From NCBI RefSeq assembly GCF_913776855.1, contig NZ_CAJYQD010000010.1, forward strand, positions 1-38,300: 38,300 nucleotides of DNA. Direction: 5' to 3'. Positions within the stretch are counted from its first letter, which is position 1. Every line of letters begins with the position of its first letter. Below, in pieces: positions 15,992 through 22,906 of the stretch. This DNA comes from an uncultured Sphingomonas sp. Lineage in GTDB: Bacteria; Pseudomonadota; Alphaproteobacteria; Sphingomonadales; Sphingomonadaceae. The notes beneath the pieces are model-generated. The model saw nothing but the letters and a program-made list of their open reading frames with translations, did not search any database and was not told where the DNA came from. The position numbers and the translations under genes are program-made.

Positions 15992-17350
15992 CTATTCGCC
16001 GGCGGGCGGTTCGCGTACCAGTGCGCTGCGGCCGAGATCGATCCGCACCGCCAACCCCTCCGATCGCCATTCGCGGACAATCGTGCCGGCCAGTTGCTGC
16101 TCGATGCTGAGCGCGGCCAGACGCGTACCGAACCCGGTCGCGTGCGGTTCGCCCGTGATCGTCGGTCCCCCCGTTTCACGCCAGTCGACGCGCAGCGCAT
16201 CGCCCTTCAGTCGCGTGACGATCTCCACCTGGCCTTCGGGTACCGACAGCCCGCCATATTTGGCGGCGTTCGTCGCCAGTTCGTGAAAGATCAGCGCGAT
16301 CGGCGTCGCGCCCCGGTCGTCGATCGGCACGTCGTCGCCCGCGATCCGCCATTGCTCGGCGGCATAGGGCGACAACAGGTCGCGCAGGACATGGTGCAGC
16401 GTCGCCTCACCGATCAGCGGGCGCGAGATATCGCTATGCGGTCGGGCAAGGTCGTGGGCCGCGCCCAGCGCCGCGATGCGTTGCGCCAGATCGTCGGCGA
16501 AGTCGCGCACCGCCGGCATCCGCCGCGCCGACATTCGCACCAGCCCGCTGATGATCGCGAAGATGTTCTTGATCCGGTGGCTCAGCTCGCGGCTGAGAAT
16601 ATCATTCTGTTCGGCGGCGCGCTTGGCCGAATCAATATCGGTACAGGTCCCGATCCAGCGGACGATCGTCCCATCGGCCCCGCGTACCGGCAGCGCCCGC
16701 CCCAATACCCAGCGATAGACTCCGCTGCGATGGCGCAGACGATATTCGATCTCGTAATCGTCGCCGGTCATCAGGCTGTGTCGCCAGCGTGCCCAAGCAC
16801 GATCCTGATCGTCGGGATGGAACATGCCGTTCCACCCTTCGCCATCGGTCGACCCTTCGGGCATCCCCGTGAAGCGATACCATTGCGCATTGTAGAAGTC
16901 GTGATGGCCGTCGGGTCGGGTCGCCCACACCATCTGCGGCATGGCGTTGGTCAGCGTGTCGAGTTCGGCGCGGGTGGCGGCACGGGCGGTTTCGGCCTGC
17001 CGCCGCGATTCCTCGCCCGATGCGATGCCGATCCAGCGACCGATACCGTCCGGTCGCACGCGAAAGCCGATAGGCGTGTCGATATGCCCGGCGATCAGCG
17101 GCAGCGACAGCGTAAAGGGTGCCTCTTCGCAAGTCCCCGCCCGCCATGTCCGCCGCATGGCATCGCGCCCAGGCCCGTCATGGCAACAATCCGCCAGGTC
17201 GCGTCCGATCGTATCGCCGAAATCGGCCCGCCAGCACCGATTTCCCCATAGCAATCGCCCTTCGTCATCGGCGACCCAGCTCAATATCGGCATCGTATCG
17301 GCAATATCGTACCAGATCGCCGATGATGGATTGATAGTGCCGGCTGTCAT
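15992..17350 (-). CDS. HWE-family sensor histidine kinase with PAS domains
   Basis: A 452-residue soluble kinase with no membrane segment. A PAS-like domain is at about 10-110 (MPILSWVADDEGRLLWGN) and a second PAS/PAC at about 130-245 (MPQMVWATRPDGHHDFYNAQ ... WIGTCTDIDSAKRA). The phosphoacceptor box is LSRELSHRIKNIFAI with H258. The ATPase domain carries the HWE features: FHELATNAAKYGGLS and VDWRETGGP (the W-x-E), then GFGTRLAALSIEQQL. HWE kinases are mostly alphaproteobacterial and often act on PhyR-type or single-domain response regulators; no partner is adjacent. The orphan receiver at 22405 is one candidate, by inference only. The start at ATG 17350 is chosen because the PAS domain begins shortly after it; an open frame continues to 17407 without a better start. 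Confidence 0.92.
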   Translation of the reverse strand: MTAGTINPSSAIWYDIADTMPILSWVADDEGRLLWGNRCWRADFGDTIGRDLADCCHDGPGRDAMRRTWRAGTCEEAPFTLSLPLIAGHIDTPIGFRVRPDGIGRWIGIASGEESRRQAETARAATRAELDTLTNAMPQMVWATRPDGHHDFYNAQWYRFTGMPEGSTDGEGWNGMFHPDDQDRAWARWRHSLMTGDDYEIEYRLRHRSGVYRWVLGRALPVRGADGTIVRWIGTCTDIDSAKRAAEQNDILSRELSHRIKNIFAIISGLVRMSARRMPAVRDFADDLAQRIAALGAAHDLARPHSDISRPLIGEATLHHVLRDLLSPYAAEQWRIAGDDVPIDDRGATPIALIFHELATNAAKYGGLSVPEGQVEIVTRLKGDALRVDWRETGGPTITGEPHATGFGTRLAALSIEQQLAGTIVREWRSEGLAVRIDLGRSALVREPPAGE

Positions 17351-17483
17351 AGTCACATCATTTGTCCAAGGGCGACGCGCCCGTGATCGGCAACGTCTCT
17401 GTGCCAAGAATATTCACCCGACCGCCGTTGCGACCTGTACCGCCGATAAAGGCCGGTCGCCTACCCTTGGCGTAGGTAAGCGT

Positions 17484-17560
17484 ATAAACAATTCGTACGT
17501 CATCGCCCCGTACGACCATTTTTTGCGTTAATTCTATCGAATTTAAGTTTATCCGTGCCA
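17484..17560. promoter_or_regulatory. AT-rich island with inverted repeat upstream of mucR
   Basis: In a GC-rich genome this 77-nt stretch is clearly AT-rich. It contains a perfect inverted repeat TCGTACG-N9-CGTACGA (17493-17515) followed by T6 (17519-17524), then TTAATTC and AATTTAAGTTTAT. MucR/Ros proteins bind AT-rich DNA, so this is a plausible site for autoregulation of mucR or control of the divergent kinase. The repeat plus T-run could instead terminate a short leader transcript. No confident -35/-10 pair was assigned. Confidence 0.4.
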
Positions 17561-17616
17561 CAGCCATTGACCTGTCCCCCGCCACGTCGCATTTCGCCGC
17601 CATTGAGGAGATCTCC

Positions 17617-18114
17617 ATGACCGAAGACAGTTCCGAACTTAACGCGATCGAACTGGCCGCCGAACTGACCATCGCCTGGTTGAACAACGGCAACAACCGC
17701 GTCGCGGCAGAGGATGTTCCGGCATTCCTCCAGACGATGCACGCAACGGTGCTGGGCCTGGCGTCGGGAACGACCGAACCGGAGGAAACGACCGCTCAGC
17801 AGGACCATGTTGCCGCAGTATCGGTGCGCAAGTCGCTGGCGTCGAAAGACCACATCATTTCGATGATCGATGGCAAGCCGTACAAGACGCTGCGCCGTCA
17901 CCTGGCGGGCCACGGCCTGACCCCGGAAACCTATCGCGAGCGCTATGGCCTGCGCGCCGATTATCCGATGGTCGCCGAAACCTATTCGCAGAGCCGTCGC
18001 GACATGGCGAAGCGCATCGGCCTGGGCCGCAAGGCCCGCACGACCGGCGAGGGCGGGGAAGCCGCCGGCGACGCCGCGCCGCGCCGCGGCCGCAAGCCAA
18101 AGGCCGCCGAATAA
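17617..18114 (+). CDS. MucR/Ros-family transcriptional regulator lacking zinc cysteines
   Basis: A 165-residue DNA-binding protein. The N-terminal half (residues 1-50) is the helical oligomerisation part typical of MucR. Residues 78-140 match the prokaryotic zinc-finger region: DGKPYKTLRRHLAGHGLTP, then YRERYGLRADYPMVAETYSQ and AKRIGLGRK. The finger normally reads C-x2-C/D-x9-H-x3-H; here the positions are S82, D85, H95 and H99, and the whole protein contains no cysteine. Zinc-free members that still bind DNA are known in the family (some Mesorhizobium loti 'Ml' proteins). The tail is basic (PRRGRKPKAAE), like an AT-hook. GAGGAG precedes ATG 17617. Family members act as global nucleoid-type regulators of envelope, exopolysaccharide and cell-cycle genes. 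Confidence 0.93.
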   Translation: MTEDSSELNAIELAAELTIAWLNNGNNRVAAEDVPAFLQTMHATVLGLASGTTEPEETTAQQDHVAAVSVRKSLASKDHIISMIDGKPYKTLRRHLAGHGLTPETYRERYGLRADYPMVAETYSQSRRDMAKRIGLGRKARTTGEGGEAAGDAAPRRGRKPKAAE

Positions 18115-18124
18115 GCGACGACGA

Positions 18125-18152
18125 GGGGCGGCCATCTGGTCGCCCCGTTTCG
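18125..18152. terminator. Hairpin terminator between mucR and hisZ
   Basis: GGGGCGGCCA (18125-18134) pairs with TGGTCGCCCC (18137-18146) with one G-T wobble and a tight loop, followed by GTTTCGTT. It lies 11 nt after the mucR stop and directly beyond the convergent hisZ stop, so it could serve both genes. Confidence 0.65.
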
Positions 18153-18153
18153 T

Positions 18154-19257
18154 TCAGGCGATCGCCCGCGCGCTGTCGCCGTCCCAGTGATGGGTACATA
18201 GCTGCGCCTGCGGGCTGTCGCCCTCGGCCAACGCTGCCACCGTGACCCAGCCTTCGCTCCGCAACCGTGCCGCCACGGCCGGATCGGTCCCGAGCGGCAG
18301 GAACAGCCGCCGCCGCTCCTTCGCCCCCAGCCCGGCATCCAGCAGCGCATCGGCATAGAGCGAAAAGCCCATCGCCGCTTCCTCCCGCCCGTCGGCATCG
18401 CACACCGCATAGCTGCCGCCGCGCCCGACCTCGCCCAGCACGCCGCGCGCGAACAGCGAGAAGCCCAGCCAGCTCTGATATTCGAAGCCGTGGCGCTCGG
18501 TCGGATCGAGCGTGACGCCGACATCGGCCGGCAGGGTCGCCACCACCGCCTCGATCGCGTCGAGCCGCGATGCCAGCCGCCCGGCGGCATCGGTGGCGCG
18601 CAGGCGGGCAAGCGCGGTGGCGAACGGGCCGGCGGCCTCGACCAGCGGCAGATAGGCCGGATCGATCGCCGCGACCCGCCCGGCATCCTTTGCGTCGAGC
18701 GCCGCGATCAGCGCGTCGTGCTGCGGCCCCGGCGGGTCGCCCGCCAGCGTCGCGACCAGATCGGGCAGGGTGAAGTCGATCGAGATGCCGCTCACCCCCG
18801 CCGCGCGCAGCGATTCGACCGCGACGGTCACGACCTCGATCGCGGCGCCCACGCTGTCGAGGCCGATCAGTTCCGCCCCGATCTGCCGCAGCGCCCGGCG
18901 CGGACTGAGCTCGCTTGCGCGCAGCTTCAGCACCGGCCCGGCATAGGACAGCCGTACCGGGCGCGGGTGATGCCCCATGCGGGTTGCCGCGATCCGCGCG
19001 ACCTGTGCGGTGATGTCGGGCCGGATCGCCAGCGTGCGCTGGCTGACCGGATCGACGAAGCGCACCGCATCGGTTGCGGCCGTGCCCTTCAGCCGTCCGG
19101 CCAGCCCCGCCTCGAACTCGGCGAGCGGCGGGTCGACCTGCTCGTAACCATAGCCATGCGCGACCCCCAGCACCGCCCCTTCGAAACGGCGCAGGCCATC
19201 GGCGGCGGGGGGCAGGCGGTCGTGAAACCCTTCGGGCAGGAGGCCGGTATCGTTCAT
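18154..19257 (-). CDS. hisZ: ATP phosphoribosyltransferase regulatory subunit HisZ
   Basis: A 367-residue paralogue of histidyl-tRNA synthetase that cannot charge tRNA. It assembles with the short form of HisG and allows feedback control of the first step of histidine synthesis. Visible marks are the start GLLPEGFHDRLPPAADGLRR and the motif-2-like RPDITAQVARIAATRMGHHP, followed by VRLSYAGPVLKL. A weak motif-3-like tail is present (GRGGSYAVCDADGREEAAMG). HisS proteins also carry a C-terminal anticodon-binding domain, and the length here is shorter, as in HisZ. ATG 19257 gives the expected N-terminus. It lies downstream of serA but is separated from it by a strong hairpin, so it probably has its own promoter. 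hisG is not in the window. Confidence 0.9.
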   Translation of the reverse strand: MNDTGLLPEGFHDRLPPAADGLRRFEGAVLGVAHGYGYEQVDPPLAEFEAGLAGRLKGTAATDAVRFVDPVSQRTLAIRPDITAQVARIAATRMGHHPRPVRLSYAGPVLKLRASELSPRRALRQIGAELIGLDSVGAAIEVVTVAVESLRAAGVSGISIDFTLPDLVATLAGDPPGPQHDALIAALDAKDAGRVAAIDPAYLPLVEAAGPFATALARLRATDAAGRLASRLDAIEAVVATLPADVGVTLDPTERHGFEYQSWLGFSLFARGVLGEVGRGGSYAVCDADGREEAAMGFSLYADALLDAGLGAKERRRLFLPLGTDPAVAARLRSEGWVTVAALAEGDSPQAQLCTHHWDGDSARAIA

Positions 19258-19312
19258 GGGACGTCCCCTAGCGCGAGTTGCCGGTCGGTGAAACCGTCAC
19301 CGCATCCGATAC

Positions 19313-19352
19313 ACGAACGGGCTGCCGGATCGCTCCGACAGCCCGTTCGTTT
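19313..19352 (-). terminator. Strong hairpin after serA
   Basis: ACGAACGGGCTG (19313-19324) pairs perfectly with CAGCCCGTTCGT (19339-19350), with a further CGGA/TCCG pairing inside after one mismatch. It lies 15 nt past the serA stop and 55 nt before the hisZ start. No T-run follows on the minus strand, so termination may be imperfect or Rho-assisted. Confidence 0.6.
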
Positions 19353-19367
19353 GACGACCGGAACCGA

Positions 19368-20945
19368 TCAGAACTTGAGCGGCATCACCGTCTTGACGCC
19401 CGGAAGCGCGCGGACCTTGGCGACCAGTTCCGGGGTCACCGCTTCGTCGACCGACAGCAGCACCACCGCTTCACCACCGGCATCGCGGCGCCCGAGGTGG
19501 AAGGTGCCAATGTTCACGCCCGCCTCGCCCAGCGTCGTACCGATGCGGCCGATGAAGCCGGGCGCATCTTCGTTGACAACGTACAGCATGTGGCCCGCCA
19601 GATCGGCCTCGACCTTAATGCCGAACAGTTCGACTAGGCGCGGCTGGGCGTTGCCGAACAGCGTGCCCGCGACCGAGCGTTCGCCGGCTTCGGTCTTCAG
19701 GCTCACACGGATCAGCGTGTGGTAGTCGCCCTCGCGGTCGTTGCGGACTTCGCGCACCTCGATGCCGCGCTCCTTCGCGAGGAACGGGGCGTTGACCATG
19801 TTCACCGTGTCCGACTGGACGCGCAGGAACCCGGCCAGCACCGCACCGACGATCGGCTTCTGGTTCAGCTCGGCCGCCGCACCTTCGCTATGCACCGACA
19901 CGCGGGCGATCGCACCGGTGGTCAGCTGCCCGACCAGCGAGCCGAGCTTCTCGGCCAGCGCCATATAGGGTTTCAGGCGCGGGGCCTCTTCGGCAGACAG
20001 CGACGGCATGTTGAGCGCGTTGGTGACGCCGCCCGACACGAGGAAATCGGCCATCTGTTCGGCGACCTGGATCGCGACATTGACCTGCGCTTCGCTGGTC
20101 GACGCGCCCAGATGGGGGGTCGAGATGAAGTTCGGCGTGTTGAACAGCGGCGATTCCTTCGCCGGCTCCTGCACGAACACGTCGAGCGCGGCGCCCGCGA
20201 CATGACCGCTGTCGAGCGCGGCCTTCAACGCCGCCTCGTCGATCAATCCGCCGCGCGCGCAGTTGATGATACGAACGCCCTTCTTGGTCTTCGCCAGATT
20301 CTCCGCCGACAGGATGTTGCGGGTCTGGTCGGTGAGCGGCGTGTGCAGCGTGATGAAGTCGGCACGGGCCAGCAGCTGGTCCAGCTCGACCTTTTCCACG
20401 CCGATCTCGATCGCGCGTTCGGGCGACAGGAACGGATCGAAGGCGATGACCTTCATCTTCAGCCCCTGCGCACGGTCGGCGACGATCGAGCCGATATTGC
20501 CCGCACCGATCAGGCCCAGCGTCTTGGCAGTCAGCTCGACCCCCATGAAGCGGTTCTTTTCCCACTTGCCCGCCTGGGTCGAGGCGTCGGCCTCGGGCAG
20601 CTGGCGGGCGAGCGCGAACATCAGCGCGATGGCATGTTCGGCGGTGGTGATCGAGTTGCCGAACGGGGTGTTCATCACGACGACACCGGCGGCCGAGGCG
20701 GCGGGGATGTCGACATTATCCACGCCGATGCCGGCGCGGCCGACGACCTTCAGGTTCCTGGCGGCGTCGAGGATCGCCTTGGTCACCTTGGTCGAGCTGC
20801 GGATGGCGAGGCCGTCATAGTCGCCGATGATCGCCATCAGCTCTTCCGGCGTCTTGCCGGTGATCTCGTCCACCTCGACCCCGCGTTCGCGGAAGATCTG
20901 GGCGGCCTTAGGGTCCATCTTGTCGGAAATCAGAACTTTAGGCAT
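19368..20945 (-). CDS. serA: D-3-phosphoglycerate dehydrogenase
   Basis: A 525-residue, long-form SerA catalysing the first committed step of serine synthesis: oxidation of 3-phosphoglycerate to 3-phosphohydroxypyruvate with NAD. The N-terminal substrate domain (KVLISDKMDPKAAQIFRERG) is followed by the NAD-binding fold with GLIGAGNIGSIVADRA at about 145-160. The catalytic Arg is in NCARGGLIDE and the His in STPHLGAST. An intervening ASB domain follows from about 330, and a C-terminal ACT domain from about 450 (LAGHMLYVVNEDAPGFIGRI), where serine normally gives feedback control. It lies downstream of serC on the same strand, separated by a 143-nt gap filled with a palindromic repeat. The two probably form one serCA transcript, if the repeat does not stop it. 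Confidence 0.97.
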   Translation of the reverse strand: MPKVLISDKMDPKAAQIFRERGVEVDEITGKTPEELMAIIGDYDGLAIRSSTKVTKAILDAARNLKVVGRAGIGVDNVDIPAASAAGVVVMNTPFGNSITTAEHAIALMFALARQLPEADASTQAGKWEKNRFMGVELTAKTLGLIGAGNIGSIVADRAQGLKMKVIAFDPFLSPERAIEIGVEKVELDQLLARADFITLHTPLTDQTRNILSAENLAKTKKGVRIINCARGGLIDEAALKAALDSGHVAGAALDVFVQEPAKESPLFNTPNFISTPHLGASTSEAQVNVAIQVAEQMADFLVSGGVTNALNMPSLSAEEAPRLKPYMALAEKLGSLVGQLTTGAIARVSVHSEGAAAELNQKPIVGAVLAGFLRVQSDTVNMVNAPFLAKERGIEVREVRNDREGDYHTLIRVSLKTEAGERSVAGTLFGNAQPRLVELFGIKVEADLAGHMLYVVNEDAPGFIGRIGTTLGEAGVNIGTFHLGRRDAGGEAVVLLSVDEAVTPELVAKVRALPGVKTVMPLKF

Positions 20946-20953
20946 GTTTTTCT

Positions 20954-21079
20954 CCCTCTCCCCTGCAGGGGAGAGGGCCGGGGAGAGGGGCAGTGCCGCA
21001 CAACCCGGCCCTATCGATTGTCAGGATTACCGGAGAGGCTTTTCCCCTCTCCCAACCCTCTCCCCTGAAGGGGAGAGGG
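20954..21079. repeat. REPIN-like inverted pair of palindromes (CCCTCTCCCC type) between serC and serA
   Basis: The left arm is a perfect 24-nt palindrome (20954-20977, CCCTCTCCCCTG and its complement) followed by CCGGGGAGAGGGG. The right arm is the mirror image: CCCCTCTCCC at 21044-21053, then CCCTCTCCCCT-ga-AGGGGAGAGGG at 21056-21079. About 50 nt of unrelated spacer separates them. It fills nearly the whole serC-serA gap and would form strong hairpins in the serCA message. Confidence 0.8.
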
Positions 21080-21088
21080 CTATTGATT

Positions 21089-22219
21089 TCAGGCAGCCTT
21101 CGCCGTCGCGTAGGCCCAGTCGAGCCACGGCCCGAGCGCCTCGATGTCGGCCGTATCGACGGTCGCGCCGCACCAGATGCGCAGGCCCGCCGGGGCGTCG
21201 CGATAACCCGCGACGTCATGGGCAGCACCTTCGGCCTCCAACAGCGACGCCATCTTCTTGATGAGCGCCTCGTCGGCCCCCTCGACGGTCAGGCAGACAC
21301 TGGTCTTCGACCGGGTGGCCGGATCGGCGGCAAGGTGGCCGAGCCAGTCGCGCGCCTCGACGATCCGGTCGAGCGCGGCGGCATTGGCATCGCTGCGCGC
21401 GATCAGGCCGTTTTCGCCCAGCGACTTGCCCCATTCGAGGCTGAAGATCGCATCCTCGACCGCCAGCATCGACGGCGTGTTGATCGTCTCGCCCTTGAAG
21501 ATGCCTTCGGTCAGCTTGCCTTTCGATACCAGGCGGAAGATCTTCGGCAGCGGCCAGGCGGGGGTGTAGCTTTCGAGGCGCTCGACCGCGCGCGGGCCGA
21601 GGATCAGCACGCCATGCGCACCCTCGCCGCCCAGCACCTTCTGCCAGCTGAAGGTCGCGACGTCGATCTTCGCCCAGTCGATGTCATAGGCGAACACGCC
21701 CGAGGTCGCGTCGGCGAACGACAGCCCCTCGCGATCGGCGGGGATGAAATCGGCGTTCGGCACGCGCACACCCGACGTGGTGCCGTTCCACGTGAACAGG
21801 ACGTCGTTGGTCCAATCGATCGCGGTCAGGTCGGGCAGTTGGCCGTAATCGGCGCGCACGACGGTCGGATCGATCTTGAGCTGCTTTACCGCATCCGTGA
21901 CCCAGCCTTCGCCGAAGCTTTCCCAGGCCAGCGCGGTGACGGGTCGTGCGCCCAGCATCGTCCACATCGCCATTTCGAACGCGCCGGTGTCCGAACCGGG
22001 AACGATGCCGATACGGTGGGTGTTGGGCAGCTTCAGCAACTCGCGCATCAGGTCAATGCAATATTGCAGACGCTGCTTGCCGATCTTCGAGCGGTGCGAC
22101 CGGCCGAGGCTGACGGGGTTGAGGCGGTCGGCGGACCAGCCCGGCGGCTTGGCGCAAGGCCCGGACGAGAAATACGGGCGAGCGGGAGTCGTAGCCGGCT
22201 TAGGCGGAAGATCAGTCAT
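21089..22219 (-). CDS. serC: Phosphoserine aminotransferase (alphaproteobacterial/archaeal-type)
   Basis: A 376-residue PLP enzyme that converts 3-phosphohydroxypyruvate to phosphoserine with glutamate as amino donor, the second step of serine synthesis. The N-terminus (ARPYFSSGPCAKPPGWSAD, then LGRSHRSKIGKQRLQYCIDL) and the PLP-lysine region (FSWQKVLGGEGAHGVLILGP) match the SerC subgroup of Alphaproteobacteria and Methanosarcina rather than the E. coli type. The start at ATG 22219 is decided by GAGGAGAG 5 nt upstream; the longer frame to 22279 lacks a ribosome-binding site. It is the first gene of the serC-serA pair and diverges from the response-regulator gene. Its short leader contains two hairpins, one of them pairing the ribosome-binding site. 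Confidence 0.95.
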   Translation of the reverse strand: MTDLPPKPATTPARPYFSSGPCAKPPGWSADRLNPVSLGRSHRSKIGKQRLQYCIDLMRELLKLPNTHRIGIVPGSDTGAFEMAMWTMLGARPVTALAWESFGEGWVTDAVKQLKIDPTVVRADYGQLPDLTAIDWTNDVLFTWNGTTSGVRVPNADFIPADREGLSFADATSGVFAYDIDWAKIDVATFSWQKVLGGEGAHGVLILGPRAVERLESYTPAWPLPKIFRLVSKGKLTEGIFKGETINTPSMLAVEDAIFSLEWGKSLGENGLIARSDANAAALDRIVEARDWLGHLAADPATRSKTSVCLTVEGADEALIKKMASLLEAEGAAHDVAGYRDAPAGLRIWCGATVDTADIEALGPWLDWAYATAKAA

Positions 22220-22224
22220 GTAGT

Positions 22225-22262
22225 CTCTCCTCACAGAGAGCACGCGCTGCGTTGGGACAGCG
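22225..22262 (-). promoter_or_regulatory. Two hairpins in the serC leader, one covering the ribosome-binding site
   Basis: Read in the serC direction, CGCTG-N8-CAGCG (22262-22245) is followed by CTCTC-N6-GAGAG (22240-22225); the second GAGAG is the 3' half of the serC ribosome-binding site. A stem there could limit translation. A conserved serC leader RNA motif has been described in Alphaproteobacteria; whether this is an example cannot be told by eye. Confidence 0.4.
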
Positions 22263-22349
22263 TGGCCCGTCGCGGCCATTAGCGGCGTCTGCGGTGCGGC
22301 ACAAGCACGATCGGCGTAACATTGTTGCGACAGGATGCGGCGACATGAG

Positions 22350-22374
22350 GGAACCGGCAGGGAGATTCCGCGTT
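22350..22374 (+). promoter_or_regulatory. Candidate EcfG (general stress) promoter for the response-regulator gene
   Basis: GGAAC at 22350-22354, a 16-nt spacer, then CGTT at 22371-22374 exactly match the alphaproteobacterial EcfG consensus GGAAC-N16/17-CGTT. Transcription would begin near 22382, about 23 nt before the ATG at 22405, a normal leader length. It points away from serC. Confidence 0.7.
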
Positions 22375-22404
22375 GCGTTGATCGAGATTATATCCGGAAA
22401 TCCC

Positions 22405-22836
22405 ATGCAAACCCCAACCGTCCTGATCGTCGAAGACGAGATGCTGGTCGCGATCGACCTGGAGGCGTCGCTGGAGGAGCATGGCTATCGTCCGGTCGGG
22501 ATCGCCGCCGACATGTCCCGCGCGCTCGAACTGGCATCGACCCGGCCCGATGTGGCGCTGGTCGATTGCAATCTGCGCGACGGGCCGACCGGTCCGACGA
22601 TCGGGCGGATGCTGGGTCAGACCTATGGCACCACCGTCATTTTCCTGACCGCCAATCCCGCAATGCTGGATGAGGGTATCGCCGGAACACTGGGCGTCGT
22701 GTCAAAGCCGTGCGGGTATGAATCGATCGGCGAACTCGTCAATTTCGCGGTGCGCGCCCGACACGGCGACCTGTCGCAGCCACCGACCGGTATCAAGCTG
22801 TTCGAGGCATCGCACGGCTATCGCGCCTCCGCTTAA
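22405..22836 (+). CDS. Single-domain response regulator (receiver only)
   Basis: A 143-residue CheY-like receiver with no output domain. The acidic pair is E10/D11 in LIVEDEMLVA, the phosphoacceptor is D54 in ALVDCNLRDG, the conserved threonine is T82 in FLTANP, and the lysine is K101 in VVSKPCGY. The last 35 residues do not form a known DNA-binding domain. It lacks the FATGUY motif of the SdrG type of stress-response receivers. The start is ATG 22405, with GGAAA just upstream; the open frame to 22252 has no better start and would cross the proposed promoter. No kinase gene is adjacent. With an EcfG-type promoter 30 nt upstream, it probably belongs to the general stress regulon and may relay phosphate from an HWE kinase, by inference. 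Confidence 0.9.
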   Translation: MQTPTVLIVEDEMLVAIDLEASLEEHGYRPVGIAADMSRALELASTRPDVALVDCNLRDGPTGPTIGRMLGQTYGTTVIFLTANPAMLDEGIAGTLGVVSKPCGYESIGELVNFAVRARHGDLSQPPTGIKLFEASHGYRASA

Positions 22837-22906
22837 CGCGCGGTTCAGCCGGCTGGCGGCATCGCGGCGTTGACCCGTGTCCGCCCCCTGGCCGATAAGG
22901 ACCCTC

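Noticed and set aside
12993..16070. 1025-codon open frame antisense to rne
   Set aside because: A GC-rich shadow frame of low complexity; the plus-strand frame encodes a complete RNase E.
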